Positions 27,782 to 38,335 of a stretch of 64,000 bases of DNA are shown here, piece after piece. The position numbers and the translations under genes are program-made. Source of the stretch: Candidatus Bathycorpusculum sp. GTDB lineage: Archaea; Thermoproteota; Bathyarchaeia; Bathyarchaeales; Bathycorpusculaceae. The notes under the pieces are model-generated. The model was not told the DNA's origin and ran no database searches. It saw nothing but the letters and a program-made list of their open reading frames with translations. The stretch lies in the NCBI GenBank assembly GCA_009778385.1, contig WRJX01000105.1, positions 145,053-209,052 on the forward strand, in the 5' to 3' direction. Positions within the stretch are counted from its first letter, which is position 1, and the number at the start of each line of letters is the position of its first letter.

Positions 27782-29614
27782 TTGAACATGGCGGATAACA
27801 CTTCTAGCAATTCCTTAAGCGATTCCATGGATGGCGCATTGAAACATTACTCGTCCATGTTCTTTCTACCGCCCTACAAATGGGTGATTATAGCTATAGC
27901 CTCAATTTGTATCGGCATAATTGGAGCATCAACCTACGCCTTATTTCCCACAACTCAGGGATTAATAAACAGTTTAGCTCTTGGTGTAACCCTGTTTGTT
28001 GTAACAATTGCTGTTGACGCTTTAATAAGCAAAATAGTCTTAAAAGACCCAATTTACATCCTGCGCAGGACCGTAGCAATGTCGCTTTTCTGCTGGATAC
28101 TTTGGGTGTTTTTCCTCATTTTGGGGGTAGCTTTTGGTCTAGCGTTTGATACCCTCTGGTGGTTCAAATTATCACTATTAGGGTTTGGTGCAGTTTTAAC
28201 TCTACGTTTTATCGTTCTACTTGCCACTTCTTCAGCTGGCTTTATACGACAGGTTTTATCTGCCCTGCTTTGGCCTTACCTTTGTGTTGGCGCATTTTTA
28301 GGATTCTGGTCAAGTATGACAGGTAACACATTAACCCAATTTTTGCCTTACATTATAGCTACACCAATAATTGCTTATGTAGCAGTGTTCATATTCCTAA
28401 ACTCGTTAAACAAAGTCGGTAGCAACCTTACTAGCGTGCCCGCACTACCTCTGTTTAAAGCTTTCATGCTTAACTGGGTTGTCGCCGCAAACGCGCCCCT
28501 TGAAACATATTTGGAAAAGATGGGTGAAAACGAAGACATAGATGTTACATTGCTGCGTTTTGATGCCTCTACGCCTAAGGCCACCATAATTGTGCCTCTT
28601 GTTCATCCGGGGCCCTTCAAAAATATAGGCAGCAGCCTTTTGCCCTCTTTACTTAAGAAGCATTTTGAAGAAGCTTACGGATGTCAAACCTGCACACCAC
28701 TGGGCATTTTAGGTCATGAACTTGATTTGGCTTCTCAAGCACAGAACTTCAAGGTTATAACTCAGATTATTGAAGCTGCCAAGTTTGAAACAACAGAAAC
28801 CTTGGCTTCTCCGTTTGTTCAGGTTTCAGAGGGTTATGCTACAGCTTCCTGTCAAGTTTTTGGTGATACCGCTTTTCTTTCGTTTACCCTTTCACCAAAA
28901 ACTACCGAAGATCTTCCCCAAGAACTTGGGCAAGCAGTTCAGCAAGAAGCTCAAAAATATGGGTTAAACTGCGCAATTGTCGTTAACTGCCACAACAGTA
29001 TAAACGATATAATTGATACTGTTGAGTATTTAGCCGAGTTTAAAGTTGCCGCTTTTAAATGTCTTCAAAAAGTCGCTTCAATGCCAAAGAAGTCTTTCAA
29101 AGTTGGCTCTTCAACAGTTTATCCTAAAGATTTTACGCTTGAAGAAGGTATGGGAACCGGTGGTATCACAGCTATAACTGTCCAAGTTGAAGATCAGAAA
29201 GTCGCCTACATTGTTATAGATGGAAATAACATGATTTCTGGGTTGCGAGAAAAAATTCTTCCAGCTATAAACGCCTCTGGGTTTGATGCCAGCGAAGTTT
29301 TCACAACCGACACTCATGCTGTAAGTGCACTTGTCACTGGTCGTCGAGGGTATCATCCAGTAGGCGAAGTCATGAATCAAGATAAATTAATCAGTTACAT
29401 CACAGATGTTGCAAGAAATGCTGCCGCCAACTTGGAACCCGCTAAAGCAGGCTGTAAACACCTAATTGTTCCGCAAGTCCGTGTTATCGGTGGGTCACGT
29501 ATAGGGTCTCTTTCATTGCTTGTAGACAAAGCGTTTGTGAAAGCAAAACAGGTTATTGTTCCAGTGTTCCTTACTGAGGGGTTGTTGTTGATTCTACTTT
29601 TAGCCCTACTTTAA
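27782..29614 (+). CDS. DUF2070 family membrane protein
   Basis: N-terminal TM region plus soluble domain IIVPLVHPGPFKNIGSSLLPSLL, GTGGITAITVQVEDQKVAYIVIDGNNMISGLR, DTHAVSALVTGRRGYHPVGE. Confidence 0.88.
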   Translation: MNMADNTSSNSLSDSMDGALKHYSSMFFLPPYKWVIIAIASICIGIIGASTYALFPTTQGLINSLALGVTLFVVTIAVDALISKIVLKDPIYILRRTVAMSLFCWILWVFFLILGVAFGLAFDTLWWFKLSLLGFGAVLTLRFIVLLATSSAGFIRQVLSALLWPYLCVGAFLGFWSSMTGNTLTQFLPYIIATPIIAYVAVFIFLNSLNKVGSNLTSVPALPLFKAFMLNWVVAANAPLETYLEKMGENEDIDVTLLRFDASTPKATIIVPLVHPGPFKNIGSSLLPSLLKKHFEEAYGCQTCTPLGILGHELDLASQAQNFKVITQIIEAAKFETTETLASPFVQVSEGYATASCQVFGDTAFLSFTLSPKTTEDLPQELGQAVQQEAQKYGLNCAIVVNCHNSINDIIDTVEYLAEFKVAAFKCLQKVASMPKKSFKVGSSTVYPKDFTLEEGMGTGGITAITVQVEDQKVAYIVIDGNNMISGLREKILPAINASGFDASEVFTTDTHAVSALVTGRRGYHPVGEVMNQDKLISYITDVARNAAANLEPAKAGCKHLIVPQVRVIGGSRIGSLSLLVDKAFVKAKQVIVPVFLTEGLLLILLLALL

Positions 29615-29620
29615 AAATAG

Positions 29621-30154
29621 TTATGCTTTTGCCTTTCTTGTTGTTCGTTTGGGTTTTCTTTTGAGTTCTGTTCCACAAATTTGGCAGGCGTTAAACGAGC
29701 TGTTAACTGGGTATTCTTTGTGGCATGCGGGGCAGTAGCGTATCCATTCTAGGAGTCGTTGGATGCCAAAGGTTGCGAGTGCGTAAAATTCTATGCCGTT
29801 CTGTTTGGCAACGTTTTGGATTGAGTAATCGTCAGTTATGATTTCTGGGTGTTCGCCTTGGATTTTTAGTTCTAAAGCTAATGCGAGAAGTTGCATGTCG
29901 GTTTCGGAGAGAAGATATGAATCTCCTACTTTGCTTGCGGACGCTTTTATTTTATTTGAATATTCTTCATGGGGCATTTTGATTTTTACTTTGCCGCTTT
30001 CAATGGCGGTGTTAAAACGTACCCATGCCATTGAGTTGGTTCTTATTTCGTCATGTACTTTTGGTACGGTTACTTGTTCTTCGCCAAGTGAGAAGGGGTC
30101 AAATCCTGCCAAAAATGCGGAGGTATCTAATACAACAATTTTTTTTCTAAGCAT
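29621..30154 (-). CDS. PIN-domain rRNA endonuclease Nob1 with zinc ribbon
   Basis: VVLDTSAFLAGFDP, SETDMQLLALALELK, IITDDYSIQNVA, RYCPACHKEYPVNSSFNACQICGTEL. Confidence 0.9.
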   Translation of the reverse strand: MLRKKIVVLDTSAFLAGFDPFSLGEEQVTVPKVHDEIRTNSMAWVRFNTAIESGKVKIKMPHEEYSNKIKASASKVGDSYLLSETDMQLLALALELKIQGEHPEIITDDYSIQNVAKQNGIEFYALATFGIQRLLEWIRYCPACHKEYPVNSSFNACQICGTELKRKPKRTTRKAKA

Positions 30155-30176
30155 TGTTATTTGCCTGTGTTTTTTG

Positions 30177-31016
30177 TTATCTTGATCCTTGGAATAGTAA
30201 CCTACAACTTAGGCGGTCATAGAAGTCGTTTTCAAACCTAATAAAGTTTGAAACATTTTTTGACTTTGTAACTTTAACAGTGAGTTCTTTCTCGCTTTTC
30301 ATGTGATGATAGTTGCCGTCAATCATGACAAGCATCTGTTTTGGTCTAATAACGTTTAAAGTAATTTCAGAGTCAGTAGGAAAAACAAGGGATCTAAATA
30401 CTGTCAATGCGCATATGGGTGTAACTAAAATTGCGTCCATTTTTTTGTCAAGCACTGGGCCACCAGCGGAAAGTGAATACCCTGTAGAGCCTGTTTGGGT
30501 TGCAACAATCAAGCCGTCAGCTTGACACTTCAGGATTGATTTTCCATCTTTGCAAATTTCTGTATATAAAATTTTTGAGGGCTCTCCTGCTGAAATTACA
30601 ACATCATTTAGTGCATCGGGTAGTGTTTCCTCGCCTATTTTGGCAGACAGTTTGGTGCTTTTTTCAATTCTAAAGTCACCTCTAAGGATCCTGTCAACTG
30701 CTTTGCAGGCTTCATTAGGTTCAACCTCTGTTAAAAATCCTCTGACACCCATGTTTATGCCTAAGATGAGTGGTTCTGGTTTTGGACTGTTTAGACATGT
30801 ACGTAGAATTGTACCGTCTCCGCCAATGGTTATTATGAAGTCAGTTTTCATTTCTTTAAGGGGAACAGCTTTTGCTTGGACTTCTATCTTGTCAGCCAAG
30901 GTGTCTTCAATGAAAACTTCGATACCTTTACTGTTTAGGTGCATTGATAGCTCTTCTGTTAGCTGTAAGGCTTTCTCTTTGTCATAACGAGCTACTATTC
31001 CTGCGCTTTTGAACAC
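30177..31016 (-). CDS. nadK: NAD kinase
   Basis: IITIGGDGTILRTC, GINMGVRGFLTEVEP, LKCQADGLIVATQTGSTGYSLSAGGPVLD. Confidence 0.95.
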   Translation of the reverse strand: MFKSAGIVARYDKEKALQLTEELSMHLNSKGIEVFIEDTLADKIEVQAKAVPLKEMKTDFIITIGGDGTILRTCLNSPKPEPLILGINMGVRGFLTEVEPNEACKAVDRILRGDFRIEKSTKLSAKIGEETLPDALNDVVISAGEPSKILYTEICKDGKSILKCQADGLIVATQTGSTGYSLSAGGPVLDKKMDAILVTPICALTVFRSLVFPTDSEITLNVIRPKQMLVMIDGNYHHMKSEKELTVKVTKSKNVSNFIRFENDFYDRLSCRLLFQGSR

Positions 31017-31109
31017 AATGTCACCGTTTAGGGTTAATACCGTACCTTAATCTATATATGGGTGTTGTTGAGACTTTTGCATTAATAGAAAAGGAATTGT
31101 GGTGAGCGA

Positions 31110-31502
31110 ATGAGCAGACCAGTTGATGTAGGAGAACTCCGTGTCGGCGGCTACATGATGATTGATGGAGAGCCATGTCGTATTGTGGACATAGCAAAAT
31201 CTAAACCTGGAAAACACGGTGCAGCAAAAGCAAGAATCGTTGCTATAGGTGTTTTTGATAACCAAAAAAGACAATTCGTAAAACCAGTCGATGGAAGCGC
31301 TGAAATCCCAATTATTGATAAGCGTCCAGGTCAAATTTTTGCAGTTAACCCTAGCGGTGTACAAATCATGGACTTGGAAACATACGAGTACTTTGATGCT
31401 CCGTTTCCAGATGAAGAAGACTTAAAAGCTAAATTAGTTGCCGGTGCAGAAATCGAATACTGGAAAATCTTGGGCAAAATCAAAATAAGCAGAGTCAAAT
31501 AA
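31110..31502 (+). CDS. Translation initiation factor aIF5A
   Basis: GGYMMIDGEPCRIVDIAKSKPGKHGAAKARIVAIGVFD (hypusination loop KPGKHGAAK). Confidence 0.96.
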   Translation: MSRPVDVGELRVGGYMMIDGEPCRIVDIAKSKPGKHGAAKARIVAIGVFDNQKRQFVKPVDGSAEIPIIDKRPGQIFAVNPSGVQIMDLETYEYFDAPFPDEEDLKAKLVAGAEIEYWKILGKIKISRVK

Positions 31503-31628
31503 TTCTGCCCTAACCAAATATTTTTCAGTTTGTCTCTAGCTTGTTTTTTGTTTACGTAGTCTTGTTTATATTTGTTCATACTTTTTCGGATTAGGTTTAT
31601 TTGTATGCTATTGTCTCTTTGTGGATTG

Positions 31629-31692
31629 AAGCCAATGATGCATGAAGAGCCGTCTGAATTGTGAAGAACAAATTATTGGGGAACTGAGGCTT
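31629..31692 (+). ncRNA. Candidate C/D-box sRNA
   Basis: AAGCC-A-ATGATGC(C)-...-CTGA(D')-...-GTGAAGA(C')-...-CTGA(D)-GGCTT; 64 nt, complementary terminal stem AAGCC/GGCTT. Confidence 0.55.
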
Positions 31693-31815
31693 TAACTTGC
31701 GGCAAACATTTTCCCCACAAATTAAGTGGAGTGATTTTGCTTGTGTTGATAGGTTTTTATGCTGTAATCTTTATTTAACGGCAGGTATGAATGTTTAAAG
31801 TCGGAGTGAGAATGG

Positions 31816-33174
31816 ATGGCACTTGACCGTTTAGGTTCATCACTAACAAGCGCAATAAAAAAGCTGTTTAAAGCAGGTGTAGTTGACGAGGCAGCAGTAA
31901 AAGAACTTGTACGTGACATACAACGTGCACTGCTTCAGTCAGACGTTAACGTACAGTTAGTGCTAGAAATTTCTAAACGCATTGAAGAACGCGCCTTAAA
32001 AGAAAAAGTGCCGCCTGGAATCTCGAGACGAGAACATGTCATAAAAGTTGTATATGAGGAATTAACCCGCTTCGTAGGCGATAAACCAGTTCCACTTAAA
32101 GTTGAGCCTGGTAAAAAGAAAATCATCATGCTTGTTGGTATTCAAGGTTCAGGCAAAACCACTCATGCAGCCAAACTGGCTCGATACTACCAGAAACGCG
32201 GCTTCAAACCCGGTTTGATTGCAGCTGACACTTTCCGCCCAGGTGCTTACGCGCAACTTTTACAACTTGGCAATAGAATAAACCTGCCCGTTTTCGGTGA
32301 TGTAAAAGCTAAAGACCCAGTCAAAGTTGTTCGTGAAGGACTTAAAGCCTACACAGACAAAGACTTGATTATTGTTGACACTGCTGGTCGTCACAAAGAA
32401 GAAAAAGACCTCATCAAAGAAATGAAAGACCTTGAAAAAAACATCAAACCTGATGAGGTCATAATGGTTATTGACGGCACCATAGGGCAGCAGGCTTTGA
32501 TTCAAGCAAAGACATTTCATGAAGCAACCCCAATTGGAGCCATTATTATCACTAAACTTGATGGTTCCTCGCGTGGAGGTGGCGCCCTTTCTGCAGTTGC
32601 AGCAACAGGTGCCCCAATAAAATTCATTGGTACTGGCGAAAAAATTGAAGATATAGAATCGTTTGTGCCTTCCCGTTTCGTTGGTCGCCTACTAGGTATG
32701 GGTGACTTAGAGACTTTGCTGGAAAAAGTACATGATGCTGAGGTAAAGGTTCCTCAGAAGAAAGCTAAAGAAATCCTTAGTGGCAAATTTACCTTGACTG
32801 ACATGTACGAACAGTTTAGTGCTGTCAAAAACATGGGACCTTTCAGCAAAGTGCTAAAGATGCTTCCAGGTATGTCTTATGATGTACCTGACGAAATGTT
32901 AAACACTGCTGAAGGTCGTCTTGACAAATGGCGTATAATTATTCAATCAATGACATCTGAAGAAAAAGAAAACCCCAAACTGCTTAACTCTTCACGCGCA
33001 AAACGTATTGCCCGAGGCTCAGGAACAACAGAAAAAGAAGTAAAAGAACTTCTCAAACAATACTTTATGATGCGCAAGATGCTCAAAATGTTTAAGCGCA
33101 AAAAGAAACTGCCATTTGGTCTTGGCGGAAAAGGCGGTATGGGCATGAGCGGTATTCCACCAAACTTTAAGTAG
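31816..33174 (+). CDS. ffh: Signal recognition particle protein SRP54
   Basis: [58 protein letters not shown], Met-rich C-terminal M domain. Confidence 0.97.
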   Translation: MALDRLGSSLTSAIKKLFKAGVVDEAAVKELVRDIQRALLQSDVNVQLVLEISKRIEERALKEKVPPGISRREHVIKVVYEELTRFVGDKPVPLKVEPGKKKIIMLVGIQGSGKTTHAAKLARYYQKRGFKPGLIAADTFRPGAYAQLLQLGNRINLPVFGDVKAKDPVKVVREGLKAYTDKDLIIVDTAGRHKEEKDLIKEMKDLEKNIKPDEVIMVIDGTIGQQALIQAKTFHEATPIGAIIITKLDGSSRGGGALSAVAATGAPIKFIGTGEKIEDIESFVPSRFVGRLLGMGDLETLLEKVHDAEVKVPQKKAKEILSGKFTLTDMYEQFSAVKNMGPFSKVLKMLPGMSYDVPDEMLNTAEGRLDKWRIIIQSMTSEEKENPKLLNSSRAKRIARGSGTTEKEVKELLKQYFMMRKMLKMFKRKKKLPFGLGGKGGMGMSGIPPNFK

Positions 33175-33185
33175 GCACATAAATT

Positions 33186-34517
33186 ATGGATGTACAGCAA
33201 AAAGCGTTTGAACTTCTTAGTAAATATCCCCTATGCGACCATTGTCTTGGTAGACAATTTGCCGCTTTAGGTTATAGCATGGAAAACAACATCAGAGGCT
33301 CCTCGTTAAAGGTGGTTTTAACCATGTATGCCAATGTTTTGTCAAAAGAAAAACCCGATGAAGGCATCGCTAAACTTCAAGTTTTGGCTACAAACGGTTT
33401 CTCAAAAACAGCACAAGAAACTCTAAAACATTTAAAACAAGAACCTAATCCACATGCTGAGAAGTGTTTTCTCTGTGATGGCACTTTTGATAAGGTTGAA
33501 GAGTTAACGCAAAAAGCACTATCTGCTCTTGATTATTATGAATTCTCCACTTACCTTGTAGGTATTGAGTTACCAGTAAAAATTGAAGAACGTGAAGACG
33601 AATTCAAAGCCGCATTTGGCATTGGTACTGCTGAAAGTATGAAACACGAATTTGGCAGACTCTTTGGTAAAGCCTTAGGTGCACGCACTGGTAAAGAAGC
33701 AGAATATCTAATTCCAGATATCGTGGTTGTGCTTAACCCATTTTTGGGTAAAATCAGGCTTCAAGTTAACCCCTTGTTTGTTGGGGGTAGATACCGTAAA
33801 CTCGTTCGTACTGTTTCACAGTCAAGATGGTTTTGTTCAAACTGCAGAGGACGTGGCTGTGAAAAATGTGGTGGAACAGGTAAACTATATCCTGAATCAG
33901 TTGAGGAATTTGCATCTAAACCAATTTTGGAGGTGTCTGAGGGTGTGGATTCGTTTTTTCATGCTTCTGGACGTGAAGACATTGATGCCCGTATGCTTGG
34001 AACGGGCCGACCTTTTATTGTTGAAATTTCTAAACCCAAGAAACGTTTTATTGATTTGAAAGCTATGGAAGAAGCAATTAACGTTGGCGCTATAGATAAG
34101 GTTGAGGTTTCAGAACTTCACTTCACAACTAAGGATAAGGTACGCAGGCTTAAGAAGGGTGAGAGTGCTGTGAAGGAGTATCGGTTGCTTGCCGAGTTTG
34201 AACATGACGTGTCGGATGAAGAATTATGCTTAATTGAAGAAAAACTCACGGGAATTACTGTTAAACAGCAAACGCCGTTGCGTGTTTTGCATCGAAGGGC
34301 TGATTTAATTCGGGAAAGGTACATATATAAGGTTAAAGTTAAGAAGGTGTCGCTTAAGACGGCTCTGCTAGAAATTCGTTGTCAAGGCGGTCTCTACGTG
34401 AAAGAGTTGGTGTCTGGCGATGAAGACCGAACAATTCCAAGCGTTTCAGGTTTGCTTGGAAATAGGGCAAGGACACTTAAGCTTGATGTGCTTAACGTCA
34501 TAATGGATGATAATTAA
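33186..34517 (+). CDS. pus10: tRNA pseudouridine synthase Pus10
   Basis: Cys motif YPLCDHCLGRQFA, FFHASGREDIDARMLGTGRPFIVEISKPKKR, CQGGLYVKELVSGDEDRTIPSVSGLLG. Confidence 0.94.
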   Translation: MDVQQKAFELLSKYPLCDHCLGRQFAALGYSMENNIRGSSLKVVLTMYANVLSKEKPDEGIAKLQVLATNGFSKTAQETLKHLKQEPNPHAEKCFLCDGTFDKVEELTQKALSALDYYEFSTYLVGIELPVKIEEREDEFKAAFGIGTAESMKHEFGRLFGKALGARTGKEAEYLIPDIVVVLNPFLGKIRLQVNPLFVGGRYRKLVRTVSQSRWFCSNCRGRGCEKCGGTGKLYPESVEEFASKPILEVSEGVDSFFHASGREDIDARMLGTGRPFIVEISKPKKRFIDLKAMEEAINVGAIDKVEVSELHFTTKDKVRRLKKGESAVKEYRLLAEFEHDVSDEELCLIEEKLTGITVKQQTPLRVLHRRADLIRERYIYKVKVKKVSLKTALLEIRCQGGLYVKELVSGDEDRTIPSVSGLLGNRARTLKLDVLNVIMDDN

Positions 34518-34530
34518 AAGGTGAAATAGA

Positions 34531-34827
34531 ATGAGAGGTTCAAAAGGATATTACTCTGGAACTCGCAGTTTGCTACGCAAACCACAACGTGAACGCGGAA
34601 AACCACATATTAGCAAGCTACTTCACGAGTACGAGCTTGGCTCAGAAGTAATCATAAAAATGAATTCCAGCGTACAAAAAAGTATGCCTCACAAACGGTT
34701 CCATGGTAAAATCGGAGTTATTCAGGAAAAGCGTGGACGAGGATATGTTGTCAATGTTCCACAAGGTGAGGCAATTAAAACAATCATTGTACGTTGTGAA
34801 CACTTAGAGCCATACACTGGGAACTGA
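34531..34827 (+). CDS. Ribosomal protein eL21
   Basis: MRGSKGYYSGTRSLLRKPQRERGKPHISKLLHEY...MPHKRFHGKIGVIQEKRGRGYVVNV. Confidence 0.95.
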   Translation: MRGSKGYYSGTRSLLRKPQRERGKPHISKLLHEYELGSEVIIKMNSSVQKSMPHKRFHGKIGVIQEKRGRGYVVNVPQGEAIKTIIVRCEHLEPYTGN

Positions 34828-34832
34828 GCAGA

Positions 34833-35171
34833 ATGAGTCAAAATGAACTAAGCGAAACCCGGCTTACTTTACCACAAGTCAAAAAGGTGTTAGAATCAAT
34901 TGGCGAGGAAAATCTTGACCAATTCCAGCGTCGCACCCTTGACTATGTTAGCAAATTTGCCAAGATTGAACCTGAAAAAGCTGAAGAGTTAGTGGCGATA
35001 TTTGTTAAAGAGTATGATCTTGATGAGGTTGAAGCTGTTCAAATCGTAAACTGTATGCCTGAAACTGTTGATGAATTACGTGTCTTTCTTGCGGGTGGGC
35101 GTAAAATCATAGAAGCTCAAAAGCTTGAAAAAATAGTTTCAATTCTAAATGAAAACAGAATCCTCAAGTAG
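34833..35171 (+). CDS. RNA polymerase subunit RpoF/Rpb4
   Basis: RRTLDYVSKFAKIEPEKAEELVAIFVKEYDLDEVEAVQIVNCMPETVDELRVFLAG. Confidence 0.92.
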   Translation: MSQNELSETRLTLPQVKKVLESIGEENLDQFQRRTLDYVSKFAKIEPEKAEELVAIFVKEYDLDEVEAVQIVNCMPETVDELRVFLAGGRKIIEAQKLEKIVSILNENRILK

Positions 35172-35229
35172 TACAAGCGAGTAAGTATTTTTAAGCCTTG
35201 AATACACAGATGAGGGTATAGTGATTATT

Positions 35230-35796
35230 ATGGAGAAGCGATACGAAGAGTACGCTTACGTGTTAGACTTCCTGCCACACGGTAAGCCTGGTGTTCGTCC
35301 AACTGGAAGAGCTGGTTACAGAGCGGGAGCCCTTATTCAATGTGTCGGCGAAGAATTTTTTACTGTACTCGAAGCCTTAGTAAAAGAAGGCTTAATTCTA
35401 AAGCCTGGTGACCGCGTTTACGTTGGCAAAGATTCACGAGAAGAAGTAACCTACATTATTGGCCGAGTAGGCTATGAAGAGTTAACCGCATCAGCTAAAG
35501 CTGAACTCCCAGTGGTCATAAGCAAAGTTGTCGCTAATCGTGAAAAATGGTTTGTCAACTTTTTTAACACTGCACGCGCTATTACTCCCCGTATGCACGC
35601 CCTTGAGCTAGTCCCTGGGATCGGTAAAAAATACATGTGGCAAGTTATCAACGAACGAACACGTAAACCCTTCGAAAGCTTTGACGATTTACAAAAACGC
35701 ACTGAACTGCCAAGTCCTGCCAAACTTATTACCAAACGGGTTATGGAGGAACTTGAGGGCGACAGTAAATACCGCCTGTTCACTCGGGTACAGTAA
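35230..35796 (+). CDS. DUF655 family RNA-binding protein
   Basis: YEEYAYVLDFLPHGKPG, VGEEFFTVLEALVKEG, HhH-like LELVPGIGKKYMWQVINER. Confidence 0.9.
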   Translation: MEKRYEEYAYVLDFLPHGKPGVRPTGRAGYRAGALIQCVGEEFFTVLEALVKEGLILKPGDRVYVGKDSREEVTYIIGRVGYEELTASAKAELPVVISKVVANREKWFVNFFNTARAITPRMHALELVPGIGKKYMWQVINERTRKPFESFDDLQKRTELPSPAKLITKRVMEELEGDSKYRLFTRVQ

Positions 35797-35801
35797 CCAA
35801 A

Positions 35802-36620
35802 ATGAGCATTGAAGAAACACAGAAATTATTGCAAACTTTTCAAATCACGCCAAACAAGCTTCTTGGGCAAAACTTTATGGTTGAGCCCACCTTTTACCCC
35901 AAACTTACAAACTATGCTGAACTCACTTCCTCTGATGTTGTATTAGACGCCGGAGCCGGCTTTGGTTTTTTATCCAGATTTTTAGCTGATAAATGCAAAA
36001 GGGTTATTGCAGTTGAAAAGGATCCACAAATTACATTGGCACTACATCAACAAACACGTAACTTTAATAACATTACCGTTATCAAGGGTGACGTGTTAAA
36101 AACTGATCTGCCTGATTTTAACAAAGCCATAGCTGCGCCACCTTACTATTTATCCTCCAAACTTGTACTATTTCTACTAAAACACAATATTGACTGCTCT
36201 GTGCTGATTGTGCAAAAAGAATTCGCTAACCGCCTCGCCGCAGAAGTCGGAAGTGAAGACTACAGCTGGTTAACAGTCATCATTTACCAAAAAGCCCAAG
36301 TTGAACTTTTGGATTTTGTACCAAAAGACATGTTTTATCCTCAACCAGAAGTTGACTCAGTCATTTTGCGCATAAAACCTTGGCAAACTTTACCCTTTAC
36401 TGTAAAAGATGACCTATTTTTTGAACAGATGCTTAAATGGCTATTTACTGAGCGACACAAAAAACTCTCAAACGCCCTTGAATCCTTCGTAAAAAATACC
36501 TTGAAAATGAACAAACAGGATTTCCAAAAAATAATTAAAACCTTGCCTTACCATGAAATGCGGCCTCGTGAACTTACACCTGAAAACTTTGGAGCCTTAG
36601 CCAATGCACTCACCAATTAA
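35802..36620 (+). CDS. ksgA: 16S rRNA dimethyladenosine transferase KsgA/Dim1
   Basis: LLGQNFMVEPTF, VVLDAGAGFGFLSRFLADKCKRVIAVEKD, AIAAPPYYLSSKLVLFLL; motif reads APPYYL where NPPYNI-like is usual. Confidence 0.9.
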   Translation: MSIEETQKLLQTFQITPNKLLGQNFMVEPTFYPKLTNYAELTSSDVVLDAGAGFGFLSRFLADKCKRVIAVEKDPQITLALHQQTRNFNNITVIKGDVLKTDLPDFNKAIAAPPYYLSSKLVLFLLKHNIDCSVLIVQKEFANRLAAEVGSEDYSWLTVIIYQKAQVELLDFVPKDMFYPQPEVDSVILRIKPWQTLPFTVKDDLFFEQMLKWLFTERHKKLSNALESFVKNTLKMNKQDFQKIIKTLPYHEMRPRELTPENFGALANALTN

Positions 36621-37224
36621 ACGTGTTTGGTTTCAAAACTTGGTGTTTGATATAACTGAAGATGTATTTGAGCCTTCAGATGATTCTTTTTTGTTTGCAG
36701 AAAACCTTGATGTCCATAAGGGTGATGAAGTGCTGGATTTGGGCACAGGTTGTGGAATTCTAGGAATTTTGGCTGCTCAAAAAGCAAAGAGTGTATTGGC
36801 CGTTGACATTAACCCCTATGCAATTAGCTGTACCAAACAAAATATGTCTCTTAACTATATGCGAGGTAACATGAGTTTTTTGAGAAGTGACTTGTTATCT
36901 GCCTTGAATACTGCTGTCCTGTTTGACTTAATACTGTTTAATGCCCCTTACTTACCCTCTGAGCCGCATGAGGTTGAAACGTGGATTGAACGTGCGTGGG
37001 CTGGCGGCGTTACTGGGCGCGACGTGATTGACCGTTTTATTCCTCAAACTGTTGCACACTTGAAGCAGTCCGGACGTATTCTTTTGTTGCAGTCCAGTTT
37101 GACAGGTTTAGAATTGACGATTCAAAAATTCCACAAATGTGGTTTATCTGCAGTGGTCAAGGCTGAAAGCAAATTACCTTTCTTTGAATCTATCCATCTA
37201 ATCGAAGCTCAATACACGCATTAA
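36604..37224 (+). CDS. HemK/Mtq2-like class I methyltransferase
   Basis: VFEPSDDSFLFAENL, EVLDLGTGCGILGILAAQKAKSVLAVDINPYAI, LFNAPYLP. Confidence 0.88.
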   Translation: MHSPIKRVWFQNLVFDITEDVFEPSDDSFLFAENLDVHKGDEVLDLGTGCGILGILAAQKAKSVLAVDINPYAISCTKQNMSLNYMRGNMSFLRSDLLSALNTAVLFDLILFNAPYLPSEPHEVETWIERAWAGGVTGRDVIDRFIPQTVAHLKQSGRILLLQSSLTGLELTIQKFHKCGLSAVVKAESKLPFFESIHLIEAQYTH

Positions 37225-37260
37225 GAACTGTTAAAAATAAGTGATAGTAGATATTTTATA

Positions 37261-37599
37261 GTGGTTTTTATGACATTATGGTTTTATGTTAAAACACCTG
37301 ATGAACCTAAAGTTGTAAGCGAGACTGTTTGTACGTTTAATTTTACGCAAGGTGAGCATCCTGAAGACAAGTATTCATGGATTATCGAGCCCGGACGAAA
37401 TGAACCTAGCTACTGGGAAATCAAAGCCAAATACGCCCCGCTCAAAGACCTAACTATCATCGGAATCACCTATCGCATAGGCGATACTATTGTTTTCGCT
37501 GAAATAGACGATAATTTGGCGCCGAACTTTATCAACCCCTTAATAACCAAATATGGGTTTGACAACGTCAAATGGATTGCCACTTTAACTCCACGTTAA
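37261..37599 (+). CDS. Hypothetical protein
   Basis: 112 aa ORF with a normal archaeal amino-acid profile; no family recognised. Confidence 0.6.
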   Translation: MVFMTLWFYVKTPDEPKVVSETVCTFNFTQGEHPEDKYSWIIEPGRNEPSYWEIKAKYAPLKDLTIIGITYRIGDTIVFAEIDDNLAPNFINPLITKYGFDNVKWIATLTPR

Positions 37600-37777
37600 A
37601 ACTTTTTATTGTACTTCTTTTTGTCGGCTATCTATTTGCTATTAATGGTTCATGCTTAAACTGGTAGAGCGTGTGAATTGGGTCTCTTTGGAGATTAATA
37701 TCCAAATTGTACTACCATAGGAAATAATGGGTGATGATAGATGAAAATTAAGTTAACAACATATTAGAAAATTGTTG

Positions 37778-38272
37778 TTATTGATTTTTGTACTTCTCAA
37801 ACTCATTATTCATTATTGTTAACTCGATATTGGCTTGTTTGAAATATTCTATCGTGTCAGCGTCAGCATGATAACGTTTTTCACAGACCACCCTTTTAAT
37901 GCCCGCATTAATAATCATCATCGCGCAAGTTCGACATGGTGTCATCTTGCAGTACAATGTTGCGCCTTCAAGGGAGATTCCGAATCTTGCCGCTTGAATA
38001 ATTGCGTTTTGTTCAGCGTGTAGGGTACGTACACAGTGTTGGGTTATGTTTCCGTCGCTGTTGAAGACTTTGCGCATATCATGTCCCGCTTCGTCACAGT
38101 GTGATAAGCCTGCTGGTGCGCCAACATAACCTGTAGTCATTATACGTTTATCTTTAACAATTACAGCACCACATCTCCCCCGATCACAAGTTGCACGCTT
38201 AGATACTGCCTCACACAAGTCAAGAAAATATCGATCCCAATCAGGTCTTGTGTTAACTGTTTCAATGCTCAA
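37778..38272 (-). CDS. dCMP/cytidine deaminase family (ComEB-like)
   Basis: CDRGRCGAVIVKDKRIMTTGYVGAPAGLSHCDEAGH, RTLHAEQNAIIQAARFG, CKMTPCRTCAMMIINAGIKRVV. Track ORF extends to 38329; TTG at 38272 proposed as start. Confidence 0.92.
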   Translation of the reverse strand: MSIETVNTRPDWDRYFLDLCEAVSKRATCDRGRCGAVIVKDKRIMTTGYVGAPAGLSHCDEAGHDMRKVFNSDGNITQHCVRTLHAEQNAIIQAARFGISLEGATLYCKMTPCRTCAMMIINAGIKRVVCEKRYHADADTIEYFKQANIELTIMNNEFEKYKNQ

Positions 38273-38335
38273 TGACTTACCCTGCCTAGTTTGCTTTAGA
38301 AACAACACGTGAAAACAAACTAATAACATTAACGA

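Noticed and set aside
37630-37720. tRNA-like string CTGGTAGAGCG...
   Set aside because: D-arm-like only; no acceptor pairing or T-loop.
37731-37790. GTGATGA box suggesting a C/D sRNA
   Set aside because: No D box (CTGA) at a suitable distance and no terminal stem.
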